Assembly: GCA_947455195.1 (NCBI GenBank)
Contig: CANGMI010000009.1
Location: forward strand, 124,001 to 188,000
From: Pseudomonadota bacterium
GTDB taxonomy: Bacteria; Pseudomonadota; Gammaproteobacteria; Burkholderiales; SG8-39
Reading direction: 5' to 3'
DNA length: 64,000 nt
In this document: in pieces, positions 55,450 to 63,764 of the stretch
Layout of the letters: each line of letters opens with the position of its first letter
Numbering within the stretch: the first letter of the stretch is position 1
Position numbers and translations under genes: made by a program
The notes under the pieces: generated by a model
Seen by the model: only the letters and a program-made list of their open reading frames with translations
What the model was told of the DNA's origin: nothing
Database searches by the model: none

Positions 55450-57720
55450 TCAGCGACGCCCGCGCAAGGCGTAGGCCTGATCGCGACCCGCGAGGTAGGC
55501 GCGAGGCCAGGCGACCGACCTCGAACCTGCCTCGACCGCGGCATGCAGGGTGAAATACGGATCGGCCAGATGCGGTCGAGCAAGCGCGCACAGATCGGCA
55601 CGACCCGCCGCGAGCAGGGTATTCACCTGATCGACGCTCGTGATCGCACCGACAGCCATCGTCGCGATGCCGGTCTCGAGGCGAATCTGCTCGGCAAAAC
55701 CGGCCTGGTACATGCGACCGTACACCGGACGCGAGGCCGGATCGGTCTGCCCGGTCGAGACGTCGACCAGATCGCATCCATGCGCCTTGAGCATGCGTGC
55801 AATCAGCACGGCGTCCTCACCGGTAATGCCATCGGGTATCCAGTCGGTGGCCGAGATGCGTGCCGCCATCGGACGATCGGCCGGCCACAGCGCACGGCAG
55901 GCATCGAAGACTTCGAGCGGAAAGCGCATGCGCGCTTCGAGGGATCCACCGTATTCATCCGACCGGCGATTGGTAATCGGCGAGATGAACGTCGCGAGCA
56001 GGTACCCGTGTGCCATGTGAATTTCGATCATGTCGAAGCCAGCCTCGATCGCGAGCCTCGTGGCACGCTCGAATTCACCACGCACGCGATCCATGTCAGC
56101 GCGGGTCATCGCGGCCGGCACCTGGGATTCGCCCGGCTTGTAGGGTAGAGGCGAGGGAGCAATGAGCGGCCAGTTGCCTTCGGGCAATGGGCTGTCGATC
56201 GACTCCCAGCCCAATTGGGTCGAGCCCTTGCGCCCGGCATGCCCCAGTTGCAGACAGAGCCTTGCAGCACTTTGTGCATGGGCGAAGTCGGTGATGCGGC
56301 GCCACGCACTTGCATGCTCGGGGGTGTAGATGCCCGTGCACCCCGGGGTGATTCGGGCATCGGCTGCCACTGCCGTCATCTCGGTATAGACCAGCCCGGC
56401 GCCACCCAGCGCGCGCGAACCGTAATGCACCATGTGCCAGTCGCCCGGCATGCCCCCAGTGGCCGAGTACTGGCACATCGGGGAGACCACCACCCGATTG
56501 GCAAGGCGCATCTCGCGCAGATGAAACGGCGACAGGAACGGCGGGGCGCTGAAATCGGCGGGCAGATCGATGCCCTCATCGGCCGCAACCTTGCGGTTCC
56601 ACCACTGCTCGACCTCGGCCACCACGCCTGCGTCGCGCACCCGCAGGTTCTCCCAGGTGATCTGCTTGGAGCGCGAAAGAAGCGAGAAATTGAACTGCAC
56701 CGGGTCCATGTGCCAGTACCGCTCCATGTGCTCGAACCAGGTGAGGCTGGTGTTGGCCGAGTGCTGGATCTTCTCGACTTCGGGTCGACGCGCCTTTTCA
56801 TAGTTCGCGAGGGCGCGCGGCAGGTCGTCAGGCGAGTCCATCACCGCCTTGTGCAAGGCGATGACATCTTCCATGGCGAGCTTGGTACCCGACCCGATCG
56901 AGAAGTGAGCGGTGTGCGCTGCATCGCCCACCAGCACGGTGTTCTCGTGGCTCCAGCGTTCGCAGTGGATATTGGGAAAGTTGCGCCAGTGCGAGCGGTT
57001 GGTCAGCAGACGGTGGCCGCGCAATTCCTCGGCAAACAGACGCTCGCAGTAGCGCGCGGTAGCCTCCTCGTCGGTGACGCCCAGGCCCGAGCGGCGAAAC
57101 GTCTCGTCACTCGTCTCGAGAATGACGGTGCACTGGCCGCGCGTGAACTGGTAGGCGTGAATGGCCCAGAGGCCCGCCTCGTCCTCCTTGAAGGCAAAGG
57201 TGAACCCGGGCAGCGGTGTCTCGGCCCCCAGCCAGACGAACTTGTTCGGGCGCATTTCGATGGTCGGGCGGAAGTGCTGCTTCCAGGCCTCGCGCACCCC
57301 GCTGTTCACACCATCGGAGGCCACCACCAGATCGGCATCGCGATGACTCTCGATGCCGGCGTCACGCGTCTGGTAACGGATTTCGACCCCGAGGCTCGCC
57401 GCGCGGCGCTGCAGGATCTCGAGGAGCGTGAGCCGCTTCAACCCTGAAAAGCCGTGGCCTGACGAGCGCAAGACCTGACCCTTGAAATGGGTGTAGATGT
57501 CGTCCCAGTAGGCAAAGTTGGCTGCGATCTCGGCGTGGCTCTCCTCGTCGGCTGCGTGCAGGCGCCCGAGCGTCTCGTCGGACAGCACGATGCCGAACCC
57601 GAAGGTGTCATCCGGCCGGTTCTGCTCGAACACCGTGACCCTGGCCAGCGGAATCGACTTGCTCACCAGAATCGAGAAGAAGAGCCCCGCGGGCCCGCCA
57701 CCAATGACATCGATCTTCAT
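55450..57720 (-). CDS. Bifunctional flavin monooxygenase/Old Yellow Enzyme fusion (salicylyl-CoA 5-hydroxylase / 2-aminobenzoyl-CoA monooxygenase-reductase type)
   Basis: This 756-residue fusion has an N-terminal PHBH-like FAD monooxygenase with IGGGPAG (residues 6-12), [10 protein letters not shown] and [21 protein letters not shown]. The C-terminal part, from about residue 390, is an OYE/NADH:flavin oxidoreductase with [39 protein letters not shown] and [15 protein letters not shown]. The same architecture is known in 2-aminobenzoyl-CoA monooxygenase/reductase of Azoarcus and in salicylyl-CoA 5-hydroxylases, which hydroxylate (and may partly reduce) an aryl-CoA ring. ATG 57720 yields the conserved MKIDVIGGG start. 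It diverges from the MarR gene. Confidence 0.92.
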   Translation of the reverse strand: MKIDVIGGGPAGLFFSILVSKSIPLARVTVFEQNRPDDTFGFGIVLSDETLGRLHAADEESHAEIAANFAYWDDIYTHFKGQVLRSSGHGFSGLKRLTLLEILQRRAASLGVEIRYQTRDAGIESHRDADLVVASDGVNSGVREAWKQHFRPTIEMRPNKFVWLGAETPLPGFTFAFKEDEAGLWAIHAYQFTRGQCTVILETSDETFRRSGLGVTDEEATARYCERLFAEELRGHRLLTNRSHWRNFPNIHCERWSHENTVLVGDAAHTAHFSIGSGTKLAMEDVIALHKAVMDSPDDLPRALANYEKARRPEVEKIQHSANTSLTWFEHMERYWHMDPVQFNFSLLSRSKQITWENLRVRDAGVVAEVEQWWNRKVAADEGIDLPADFSAPPFLSPFHLREMRLANRVVVSPMCQYSATGGMPGDWHMVHYGSRALGGAGLVYTEMTAVAADARITPGCTGIYTPEHASAWRRITDFAHAQSAARLCLQLGHAGRKGSTQLGWESIDSPLPEGNWPLIAPSPLPYKPGESQVPAAMTRADMDRVRGEFERATRLAIEAGFDMIEIHMAHGYLLATFISPITNRRSDEYGGSLEARMRFPLEVFDACRALWPADRPMAARISATDWIPDGITGEDAVLIARMLKAHGCDLVDVSTGQTDPASRPVYGRMYQAGFAEQIRLETGIATMAVGAITSVDQVNTLLAAGRADLCALARPHLADPYFTLHAAVEAGSRSVAWPRAYLAGRDQAYALRGRR

Positions 57721-57823
57721 GTTCGCACTCCTTCGCGCCGACAAGCGGCATTGCGTTGCCCGGCCTGATCGCGCACGCCGGTGCGGTGCTCTCGAGACCG
57801 CAACACGGGGACCCGAAAGCTTT

Positions 57824-57869
57824 ATCAGTTGAATTTACCGTGTATATTACATCAATAAATTCATCAGTT
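57824..57869. promoter_or_regulatory. Candidate MarR operator/promoter between the fusion gene and marR
   Basis: Inverted repeats TGAATTTA (57830-57837) and TAAATTCA (57856-57863) are perfect complements, and each is joined to a direct repeat ATCAGTT (57824-57830 and 57863-57869). Between them lies TATATT (57843-57848), a good minus 10 box for the plus strand, with TTTATC 16 bases before it. The stretch is strikingly AT-rich for this genome and sits in the 159-base gap between divergent genes, as expected for an autoregulated MarR operator. Confidence 0.6.
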
Positions 57870-57879
57870 CGAGACTCGG

Positions 57880-58410
57880 ATGACCCAGCGCAACGCCGAT
57901 CGAGTACCACCGCATCTGGCCGCATCGCCGCATGAACTCACCGTGACGGATTTCGAGCAATCGCTCATCTGCGCCGCAGAAGCGTTCTACCGCTGCATCG
58001 GCCTGCTGCTCGGCCCGGCCGCGCGGGAGCACCGGCTCTCGGGTCAGGACAACGTCATCCTGCAGCAGTTGATGGCCTCGCCCCACCCGCGCAACCTCAC
58101 CGAACTGGCGCGGTTCGCCAACCGCGATGACACGCCCAACATCCAGTACAGCCTGCGAAAACTCATCGCGGCGCGCCTGGTCGAGAAAGCACCCGGCTCG
58201 ACCAATCGCGACTCGCGCTACCAGGTGACGGCCCGCGGACGTGCACTCACCGAGGAATTCCTCGCGCGCAGGCGGGCACTGATCATGAGCCCCTCGAGCC
58301 AGATGCGCGAGGCCGACGAACACATGAAGACCGCCATCCGCGCCCTCAACATGATGGCGGGCATCTATGATCAGGGCACACGCAGCATCACCGCGCGCGA
58401 CGATCGCTGA
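57880..58410 (+). CDS. MarR-family transcriptional regulator
   Basis: This 176-residue winged-helix regulator has a dimerisation helix at each end. The DNA-binding part covers about residues 60-120 (LQQLMASPHPRNLTELARFANRDDTPNIQYSLRKL), followed by wing residues NRDSRYQVTARGRAL. MarR proteins are usually repressors that release DNA when they bind an aromatic acid or aryl-CoA. Here the gene diverges from the aryl-CoA-type monooxygenase and precedes the dehydratase and transporter genes, so it is a plausible ligand sensor for the cluster. Confidence 0.88.
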   Translation: MTQRNADRVPPHLAASPHELTVTDFEQSLICAAEAFYRCIGLLLGPAAREHRLSGQDNVILQQLMASPHPRNLTELARFANRDDTPNIQYSLRKLIAARLVEKAPGSTNRDSRYQVTARGRALTEEFLARRRALIMSPSSQMREADEHMKTAIRALNMMAGIYDQGTRSITARDDR

Positions 58411-58443
58411 TCGGCGCCCCACCATCACCGGAAGACTCGCCGC

Positions 58444-60162
58444 ATGAAACGAGACCCATCAGACTCGCCCGCCCGGCCGCTGCGCTCCCGCCTCACCGTC
58501 GAGGGAATGGACCGCACACCCCACCGCACCTTCCTGCGCGCCATGGGCCTCGATGACGAAACCATCGCCCGACCCTTCGTCGGCGTGGTCAGTACCCAGG
58601 GCGAGAACACACCCTGCTCGCTCGGTCTGCGGCCGCAGGCCGAAGCTGCGAAGACTGGTGTGGTGATGGGCGGCGGTTGGCCGTTCGAATTCACCACCGT
58701 GTCGGTGTCCGATGGGGTGTCAATGAATCACCGCGGCATGCGCATGAGCCTCGTCTCGCGAGAACTGATTGCCGATTCGGTCGAGGCGGTCGTCCGCGGA
58801 CACGCTTACGACGCACTGGTCGGGTTCGGCGGATGCGACAAGACGCTGCCCGGTCTGCTGATGGCCATGGTGCGGCTGAACTGCCCGAGCGTGTTCATGT
58901 ATGGCGGCGCGATGCTCCCCGGGGAATGGCGGGGCAAGCCGGCCAGCACCGTCAACGCCTACGAAGGCGTCGGCGCCGTGCTCGCCGGCACGATGAGCGA
59001 GGCCGACCTGGCGAGCCTCGAGCGGGCCTGCTCGCCCACCGTGGGCTCATGTCCCGGGCAATTCACCGCCAACACCATGGCCATGGTGTCCGAAACGCTG
59101 GGTCTGGCGCTGCCGGGTACCGCCATGATGCCCGCCGTCTTCACCGAACGACTGGCGCTCGCGCGCGCAAGCGGTCAGGCGGTGATGCGCATCCTGCAGG
59201 GCTACGGGCCGCTGCCACGCGATCTGGTCACCCGCAAGAGCCTCGAGAACGCCTGTGCGGCCGTTGCCGCTACCGGTGGATCGACCAATGCCGGCTTGCA
59301 TCTGCCGGCCATCGCCCATGAAGCGGGCATCCGCTTCACGCTCGATGATGTGGCCGACGTCTTCCATCGCACCCCGCTCATCGCCGACCTGCAACCGGGC
59401 GGGCGCTTTCTCGCGCGTGACCTGCACTACGCCGGCGGCACGAGCGCAGTGCTCCGGTCGCTGCTCGATGGCGGCTACCTGCATGGCGATGCCCTGACCC
59501 TGGCCGGCACCACGCTCAGGGAGAGCCTCGCACAGGTCGCGGCGCCCGACGGGCAGGTGGTACGTTCGGCGAGCGCGCCCATCCATGCGACGGGTGGGGT
59601 CGTGGTACTGAAGGGCAACCTCGCCCCCGATGGGGCCCTGGTGAAGATTGCCGGCCTCAAGACCCTCGCTTTCGAAGGACCGGCACGCGTCTTTGACTGC
59701 GAGGAAGACTGCACCGAAGCGGTTCGCAATCGCGCCTACAAGGCAGGCGACGTCCTCATCATCCGCAACGAGGGGCCCGTCGGCGGGCCCGGAATGCGCG
59801 AGATGCTGGGTACCACTGCGCTCATCTATGGGCAGGGCATGGGCGAGAAAGTCGCCCTTGTCACCGACGGGCGCTTCTCGGGTGCCACGCGCGGGCTGTG
59901 CATCGGCTATGCAGGCCCCGAATCAGCTGCCGGTGGGCCGATTGCGCTCGTGCGCGATGGTGACCGGATTCGCATCGATTGCGAGCGCGCGATCCTTGAA
60001 CTGCTGGTGCCCGCAGACGAACTCGCGCGGCGACGCGAGGTCTGGCAGCCTGCACGCCGCGAGCGACTGGCTGGCGTACTCGAGAAATACGCCAGGCTGG
60101 TCGGTCCGGCACACCAGGGTGCCGTCACCCACAGTGGCGCCATGGCATGGCCCGAAGGCTAG
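58444..60162 (+). CDS. IlvD/Edd-family dehydratase
   Basis: This 572-residue iron-sulfur dehydratase belongs to the family of dihydroxy-acid, phosphogluconate and sugar-acid dehydratases. Cluster-ligand cysteines appear in [20 protein letters not shown] and [27 protein letters not shown] near the C-terminus is the substrate-site signature. A branch acting on a catabolic hydroxy-acid is more likely than isoleucine/valine synthesis, given the setting between a MarR gene and LIV transporter genes, but ilvD itself is not excluded. It starts 33 bases after marR, and a promoter-like gap of 112 bases follows. Confidence 0.88.
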   Translation: MKRDPSDSPARPLRSRLTVEGMDRTPHRTFLRAMGLDDETIARPFVGVVSTQGENTPCSLGLRPQAEAAKTGVVMGGGWPFEFTTVSVSDGVSMNHRGMRMSLVSRELIADSVEAVVRGHAYDALVGFGGCDKTLPGLLMAMVRLNCPSVFMYGGAMLPGEWRGKPASTVNAYEGVGAVLAGTMSEADLASLERACSPTVGSCPGQFTANTMAMVSETLGLALPGTAMMPAVFTERLALARASGQAVMRILQGYGPLPRDLVTRKSLENACAAVAATGGSTNAGLHLPAIAHEAGIRFTLDDVADVFHRTPLIADLQPGGRFLARDLHYAGGTSAVLRSLLDGGYLHGDALTLAGTTLRESLAQVAAPDGQVVRSASAPIHATGGVVVLKGNLAPDGALVKIAGLKTLAFEGPARVFDCEEDCTEAVRNRAYKAGDVLIIRNEGPVGGPGMREMLGTTALIYGQGMGEKVALVTDGRFSGATRGLCIGYAGPESAAGGPIALVRDGDRIRIDCERAILELLVPADELARRREVWQPARRERLAGVLEKYARLVGPAHQGAVTHSGAMAWPEG

Positions 60163-60199
60163 TCGGTCACCGGGACGGCAGCGGCGGTACGGCAACGCC

Positions 60200-60227
60200 G
60201 GGATGGCCATCCCAAGTTGGCTACAAT
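60200..60227 (+). promoter_or_regulatory. Promoter with overlapping palindrome upstream of livH
   Basis: A perfect 14-bp palindrome GGGATGGCCATCCC (60200-60213) precedes TACAAT (60222-60227), a good minus 10 box about 48 bases before the ATG. With a 17-base spacer the minus 35 region falls on the palindrome, so a bound protein could block RNA polymerase. This suggests the transporter genes can be transcribed separately from the dehydratase gene. Confidence 0.5.
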
Positions 60228-60274
60228 TCGCGGCCGGGGCATCCCCGACCCCCAACACGGCAGGCACAGCACGC

Positions 60275-61195
60275 ATGTCAGGTCTATTCCTCTTCGAGCA
60301 GGCACTCAACGGACTGCAGTTCGGGCTGATGCTCTTTCTGCTGGCCGCGGGGCTCACCCTCGTGTTCGGCATCATGGACACGATCAATCTGGCGCATGGC
60401 TCGCTCTACATGCTGGGCGCCTACATCGCGGCAACGATCGCCCAGGCGACCGGTTCATTCGTGATGGCCGTGCCGCTCGCGCTGATTGCCACCGCAGTCA
60501 TCGGCATGCTGCTCGAACTGGCGGTGCTGCGCCGGCTCTATACCCGTGATCACATGTCGCAGGTACTCGCCACCTTTGCGCTCATCCTCATTGCCAATGA
60601 CAGCGTGCGCATGATCTGGGGACCACAACCCATCTCGCTCAACCCGCCGGCTGCGCTGTCAGGGCCGATCGACCTCTTTCCCGGCATGACCTACTCCTCG
60701 TACCGGCTCGCCATCATCGTGGTGGGCCTGGCGGTGGCGGCGCTCCTCTATCTGCTGGTCACGCGCACCCGGACCGGCATGCTGGTGCGAGCGGGCGCCT
60801 CGAACCGGGAAATGGCCACCGCCATGGGAACCAACATCAAGCTCCTCTTCACCTGCGTCTTCGGATTCGGTGCAGCCCTCTGCGCGCTGGCCGGTGCCAT
60901 GCTCGGCCCGATCCTCGCGGTGCAGGTGGGCATGGGCGAGGACATCCTGATTCTCGCCTTCGTCGTCATCGTGATCGGCGGCATCGGATCGATACGCGGT
61001 GCGCTGGTCGGGTCGCTCCTGGTCGGACTGGTCGATACGATGGGGCGCACCTTCCTGCCGATGATCCTGCGCGAAGTCTTTTCGCCGCAGGTAGCGTCCA
61101 ACGCGGGGCCAGCCCTCGCATCGATCCTCATCTACGTACTCATGGCGGCGGTGCTGTTCTGGAAACCGCAGGGCCTCTTCCCGGCGCGAGGCTGA
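60275..61195 (+). CDS. livH: Branched-chain amino acid-type ABC transporter permease (LivH)
   Basis: This 306-residue inner-membrane permease has the LivH pattern: FEQALNGLQFGLMLFLLAAGLTLVFGIMDTINLAHGSLYMLGAY at the start (seen here in pieces), the cytoplasmic EAA-like loop GASNREMATAMGTNIKLLF and the end FWKPQGLFPARG. Such systems import branched-chain amino acids, amides or aromatic acids. ATG 60275 begins the conserved sequence; the open frame upstream is not conserved. livM follows after three bases. No periplasmic binding protein gene is in the cluster. Confidence 0.93.
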   Translation: MSGLFLFEQALNGLQFGLMLFLLAAGLTLVFGIMDTINLAHGSLYMLGAYIAATIAQATGSFVMAVPLALIATAVIGMLLELAVLRRLYTRDHMSQVLATFALILIANDSVRMIWGPQPISLNPPAALSGPIDLFPGMTYSSYRLAIIVVGLAVAALLYLLVTRTRTGMLVRAGASNREMATAMGTNIKLLFTCVFGFGAALCALAGAMLGPILAVQVGMGEDILILAFVVIVIGGIGSIRGALVGSLLVGLVDTMGRTFLPMILREVFSPQVASNAGPALASILIYVLMAAVLFWKPQGLFPARG

Positions 61196-61198
61196 CCC

Positions 61199-62146
61199 AT
61201 GCAACGTGCACTGACCCTTGCCGCGCTCGCCCTTGCCATCGCCTTCCCGATGGCGGCCGTGCCGCTCGACCTCGATTTCTACATCGGCTTTGCCAGTCGC
61301 GTGATGATCTACGCGATCGCGGCCACCAGCCTCAACCTCATCCTGGGCTATGGCGGCATGGTGAGTTTCGGACATGCCGCCTTCTTCGGCACCGGCGCCT
61401 ACGTCGTTGCCATCGCGATGACCCATGGCATCGACAGCCTCTGGGTGAGCTGGCCGCTCGCGATGCTGGTCTCGGGCATCGTGGCGCTGGGCATCGGGGC
61501 CATCTCGCTGCGGACGCGCGGGGTGTACTTCATCATGATCACGCTCGCCTTCGCGCAGATGATGTTCTTCGTCTTCATCGGCCTGAAGGCCTACGGGGGC
61601 GAGGAGGGGCTGAACATGCCCCACCGCTCGGTGATCGGGTTGGGGCTCAACCTGAAGAACGATGCAACGTTCTATTACGTGGTCCTCACCGTGCTCGTGG
61701 CCACGCTCTACTTGCTGCGACGCCTCATCGATGCCCGCTTCGGGCGCGTCGTGGAAGCCATCCGCGAGAATGAGGCGCGCATGGAAACGATCGGCTTCTC
61801 GACCTACCGCTACAAGCTCACCTGCTTTGTCATTGCCGGCATGGTGTGCGGGCTTGCCGGTGCCCTCATCGCCAACCAGACCCGGTATGTCAACCCGAAT
61901 CTCATGCACTGGATCGTCTCGGGCGACATGATGATCATGATCATTCTGGGCGGCCTCGGGTACCGCTTCGGCGGGGTGCTTGGCGCGATCGTGATGCTCG
62001 TCCTCGATGAGGCGATCTCGCCCTACACCACCTACTCGAAGATCGTGATCGGATTCGTGCTGCTCGCGGTGGTGCTCTTCGCCCCCCGCGGCCTGGCGGG
62101 CCTCTTCGATCGCAAGCGCGTCCGCGCGGGCGGAGGACACGGATGA
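61199..62146 (+). CDS. livM: Branched-chain amino acid-type ABC transporter permease (LivM)
   Basis: This is the second permease subunit, 315 residues with eight or more hydrophobic segments. LivM marks are AATSLNLILGYGGMVSFGHAAFFGTGAY, GAISLRTRGVYFIMITLAFAQM and AIRENEARMETIGFSTYRYKL, followed by GDMMIMIILGGLGYRFG, each recognisable without gaps. Its stop overlaps the livG ATG (ATGA). The specificity of the LivHM pair is not deducible, though the surrounding genes point to an aromatic or organic acid. Confidence 0.93.
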   Translation: MQRALTLAALALAIAFPMAAVPLDLDFYIGFASRVMIYAIAATSLNLILGYGGMVSFGHAAFFGTGAYVVAIAMTHGIDSLWVSWPLAMLVSGIVALGIGAISLRTRGVYFIMITLAFAQMMFFVFIGLKAYGGEEGLNMPHRSVIGLGLNLKNDATFYYVVLTVLVATLYLLRRLIDARFGRVVEAIRENEARMETIGFSTYRYKLTCFVIAGMVCGLAGALIANQTRYVNPNLMHWIVSGDMMIMIILGGLGYRFGGVLGAIVMLVLDEAISPYTTYSKIVIGFVLLAVVLFAPRGLAGLFDRKRVRAGGGHG

Positions 62147-62934
62147 ACAGCGCCACACGCATGACAGAGCCGGTTCTCGAGGTGCGCGCACTGTGCAAGC
62201 GCTTCGGGGGCCTGGTCGCCACCGACCAGGTGAGCCTCGACGTACGTCCGGGCGAAGTCCATGCCCTCATCGGACCCAACGGCGCCGGCAAGACCACGCT
62301 CGTCCACCAACTCTCGGGCACGTTGCCCCCGGACTCGGGCAGCATTCTCTTTCGTGGCGACGACGTCACCCACCTCGCCGCCAACGCGCGGGTGCTGCGC
62401 GGTCTGGTGCGTTCCTACCAGATCACGAGCATCTTCCGGCAGCACAGCGTGCTCGACAACGTGGCGCTCGCCGTGCAGGCGCGCTCGGGGTCGAGTTTCC
62501 GCTTCTGGCGTCCGGTCCGCGACGAGTCGGCGCTCTTCGACGAAGCACGCGCCGTCCTCGCGCGGGTCGGCCTCGCCGATCGTGCCGATGTGCTTGCCGC
62601 CAACCTCGCCCACGGCGAGCAGCGACAACTCGAGGTCGGACTGGCCGTTGCGACCCGCCCTGCCATGCTGCTCCTCGACGAACCGATGGCCGGCATGGGG
62701 CCGGAGGAATCCGAGCGGCTCATTCCCCTCATCGACGGACTGCGAAAGGACGTGTCGATACTGCTGATCGAGCATGACATGGATGCAGTGTTCCGACTGG
62801 CCGACCGGATCTCCGTGCTCGTGTCCGGGCGGGTCATCGCCACCGGCACGCCCGATGACATTCGCGCCAATGCCGATGTGAAACGGGCTTACCTGGGCGA
62901 CGAACTCGAAGCAGCCAGCGGAGGCGAGGCATGA
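62143..62934 (+). CDS. livG: Branched-chain amino acid-type ABC transporter ATPase (LivG)
   Basis: This 263-residue ATPase has Walker A GPNGAGKTT, a short LivG-type signature LAHGEQRQLEVGLAV and Walker B LLLDEPMAGMGPEES, followed by the switch His in LIEHDMDAVF. The FGGLVATDQVSLDV start is typical of LivG. It overlaps livM and livF by four bases on either side. ATG 62143 is used because it creates the ATGA junction; a second ATG at codon 7 is possible. Confidence 0.94.
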   Translation: MNSATRMTEPVLEVRALCKRFGGLVATDQVSLDVRPGEVHALIGPNGAGKTTLVHQLSGTLPPDSGSILFRGDDVTHLAANARVLRGLVRSYQITSIFRQHSVLDNVALAVQARSGSSFRFWRPVRDESALFDEARAVLARVGLADRADVLAANLAHGEQRQLEVGLAVATRPAMLLLDEPMAGMGPEESERLIPLIDGLRKDVSILLIEHDMDAVFRLADRISVLVSGRVIATGTPDDIRANADVKRAYLGDELEAASGGEA

Positions 62935-63710
62935 GCGCCGAACACCCGATCCCGCGTCATCCGGCGCATCCGGACAAGGCGCCGCCAGCGCCCGCACCCG
63001 TCGAGGTCCTGCTCGAAGTGAAGGGCCTCGAAACGGCCTACGGTTCAAGCCAGGTGCTCTTCGGCATCGACCTCGTGATCGGTGCGGGTGAGGTCACCAC
63101 CTTGCTCGGGCGAAACGGCATGGGCAAGACAACGACCGTGCGATCGATCATGGGCCTCACCCGCGCGCGCGGCGGATCGATCCGGTTTCGCGGCGAATGG
63201 ATTCATGCGCTCGCTGCCGATCGCATCGGTCGACTGGGCGTCGCGCTGGTGCCCGAAGGGCGCCAGATCTTCCCCAATCTCACGGTGCGCGAGAACCTCG
63301 TGGCCTTCGCCTCGAACCGCAACGGAACGAGCAGCCCGTGGACGCTCGACCGTGTCTATGCCTTCTTTCCGCGACTGGCCGAACGCTCGAACAACATGGG
63401 CAACCAGTTGTCCGGTGGCGAGCAGCAGATGCTCGCGATCGGACGCGCCCTGATGACCAATCCGCACCTGCTCATTCTCGACGAGGCCACGGAAGGACTC
63501 GCACCGCTCGTGCGTGAGGAGATCTGGCGTTGCCTCGCCGCGCTGAAAGGCTCCGGCCAGACCATTCTGGTCATCGACAAGTATGTCGAGCGCCTCATCC
63601 GCATCGCCGATCACCACACCATCATCGAGCGCGGGCGAGTCGCCTGGCAGGGCTCGTCGGCAGCGCTCGATGCCGATCATGCCCTGTGGCACCGATATCT
63701 CGGCGTCTGA
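62931..63710 (+). CDS. livF: Branched-chain amino acid-type ABC transporter ATPase (LivF)
   Basis: This 259-residue ATPase has Walker A LGRNGMGKTT, the LivF-specific RIGRLGVALVPEGRQIFPNLTVRENL, signature LSGGEQQMLAIGRAL and Walker B LLILDEATEGLAP. It has an extra N-terminal stretch of about 22 residues rich in Pro, His and Ala. It ends the LivHMGF operon. Its TGA lies in a perfect 12-bp palindrome. Confidence 0.94.
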   Translation: MSAEHPIPRHPAHPDKAPPAPAPVEVLLEVKGLETAYGSSQVLFGIDLVIGAGEVTTLLGRNGMGKTTTVRSIMGLTRARGGSIRFRGEWIHALAADRIGRLGVALVPEGRQIFPNLTVRENLVAFASNRNGTSSPWTLDRVYAFFPRLAERSNNMGNQLSGGEQQMLAIGRALMTNPHLLILDEATEGLAPLVREEIWRCLAALKGSGQTILVIDKYVERLIRIADHHTIIERGRVAWQGSSAALDADHALWHRYLGV

Positions 63711-63716
63711 TCAGAC
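63705..63716. repeat. 12-bp palindrome over the livF stop, echoed at the converging gene's stop
   Basis: GTCTGATCAGAC (63705-63716) is a perfect palindrome that includes the livF TGA. A closely related CTGATCAGAT lies at 63761-63770 over the stop of the converging gene. The pair flanks the 54-base intergenic space. There is no T-run, so an intrinsic terminator is not supported; the symmetry may be coincidental because both contain TGATCA. Confidence 0.4.
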
Positions 63717-63764
63717 CGGCGCTTGCCGCTGTACCCCCGGACCCTCTGCCCTTGCGAGGCCTGA

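Noticed and set aside
60659..62191. 510-codon minus-strand frame opposite livH and livM
   Set aside because: It is highly charged, His/Glu/Asp-rich and antisense to two membrane proteins; this is the expected mirror of hydrophobic codons, not a gene.
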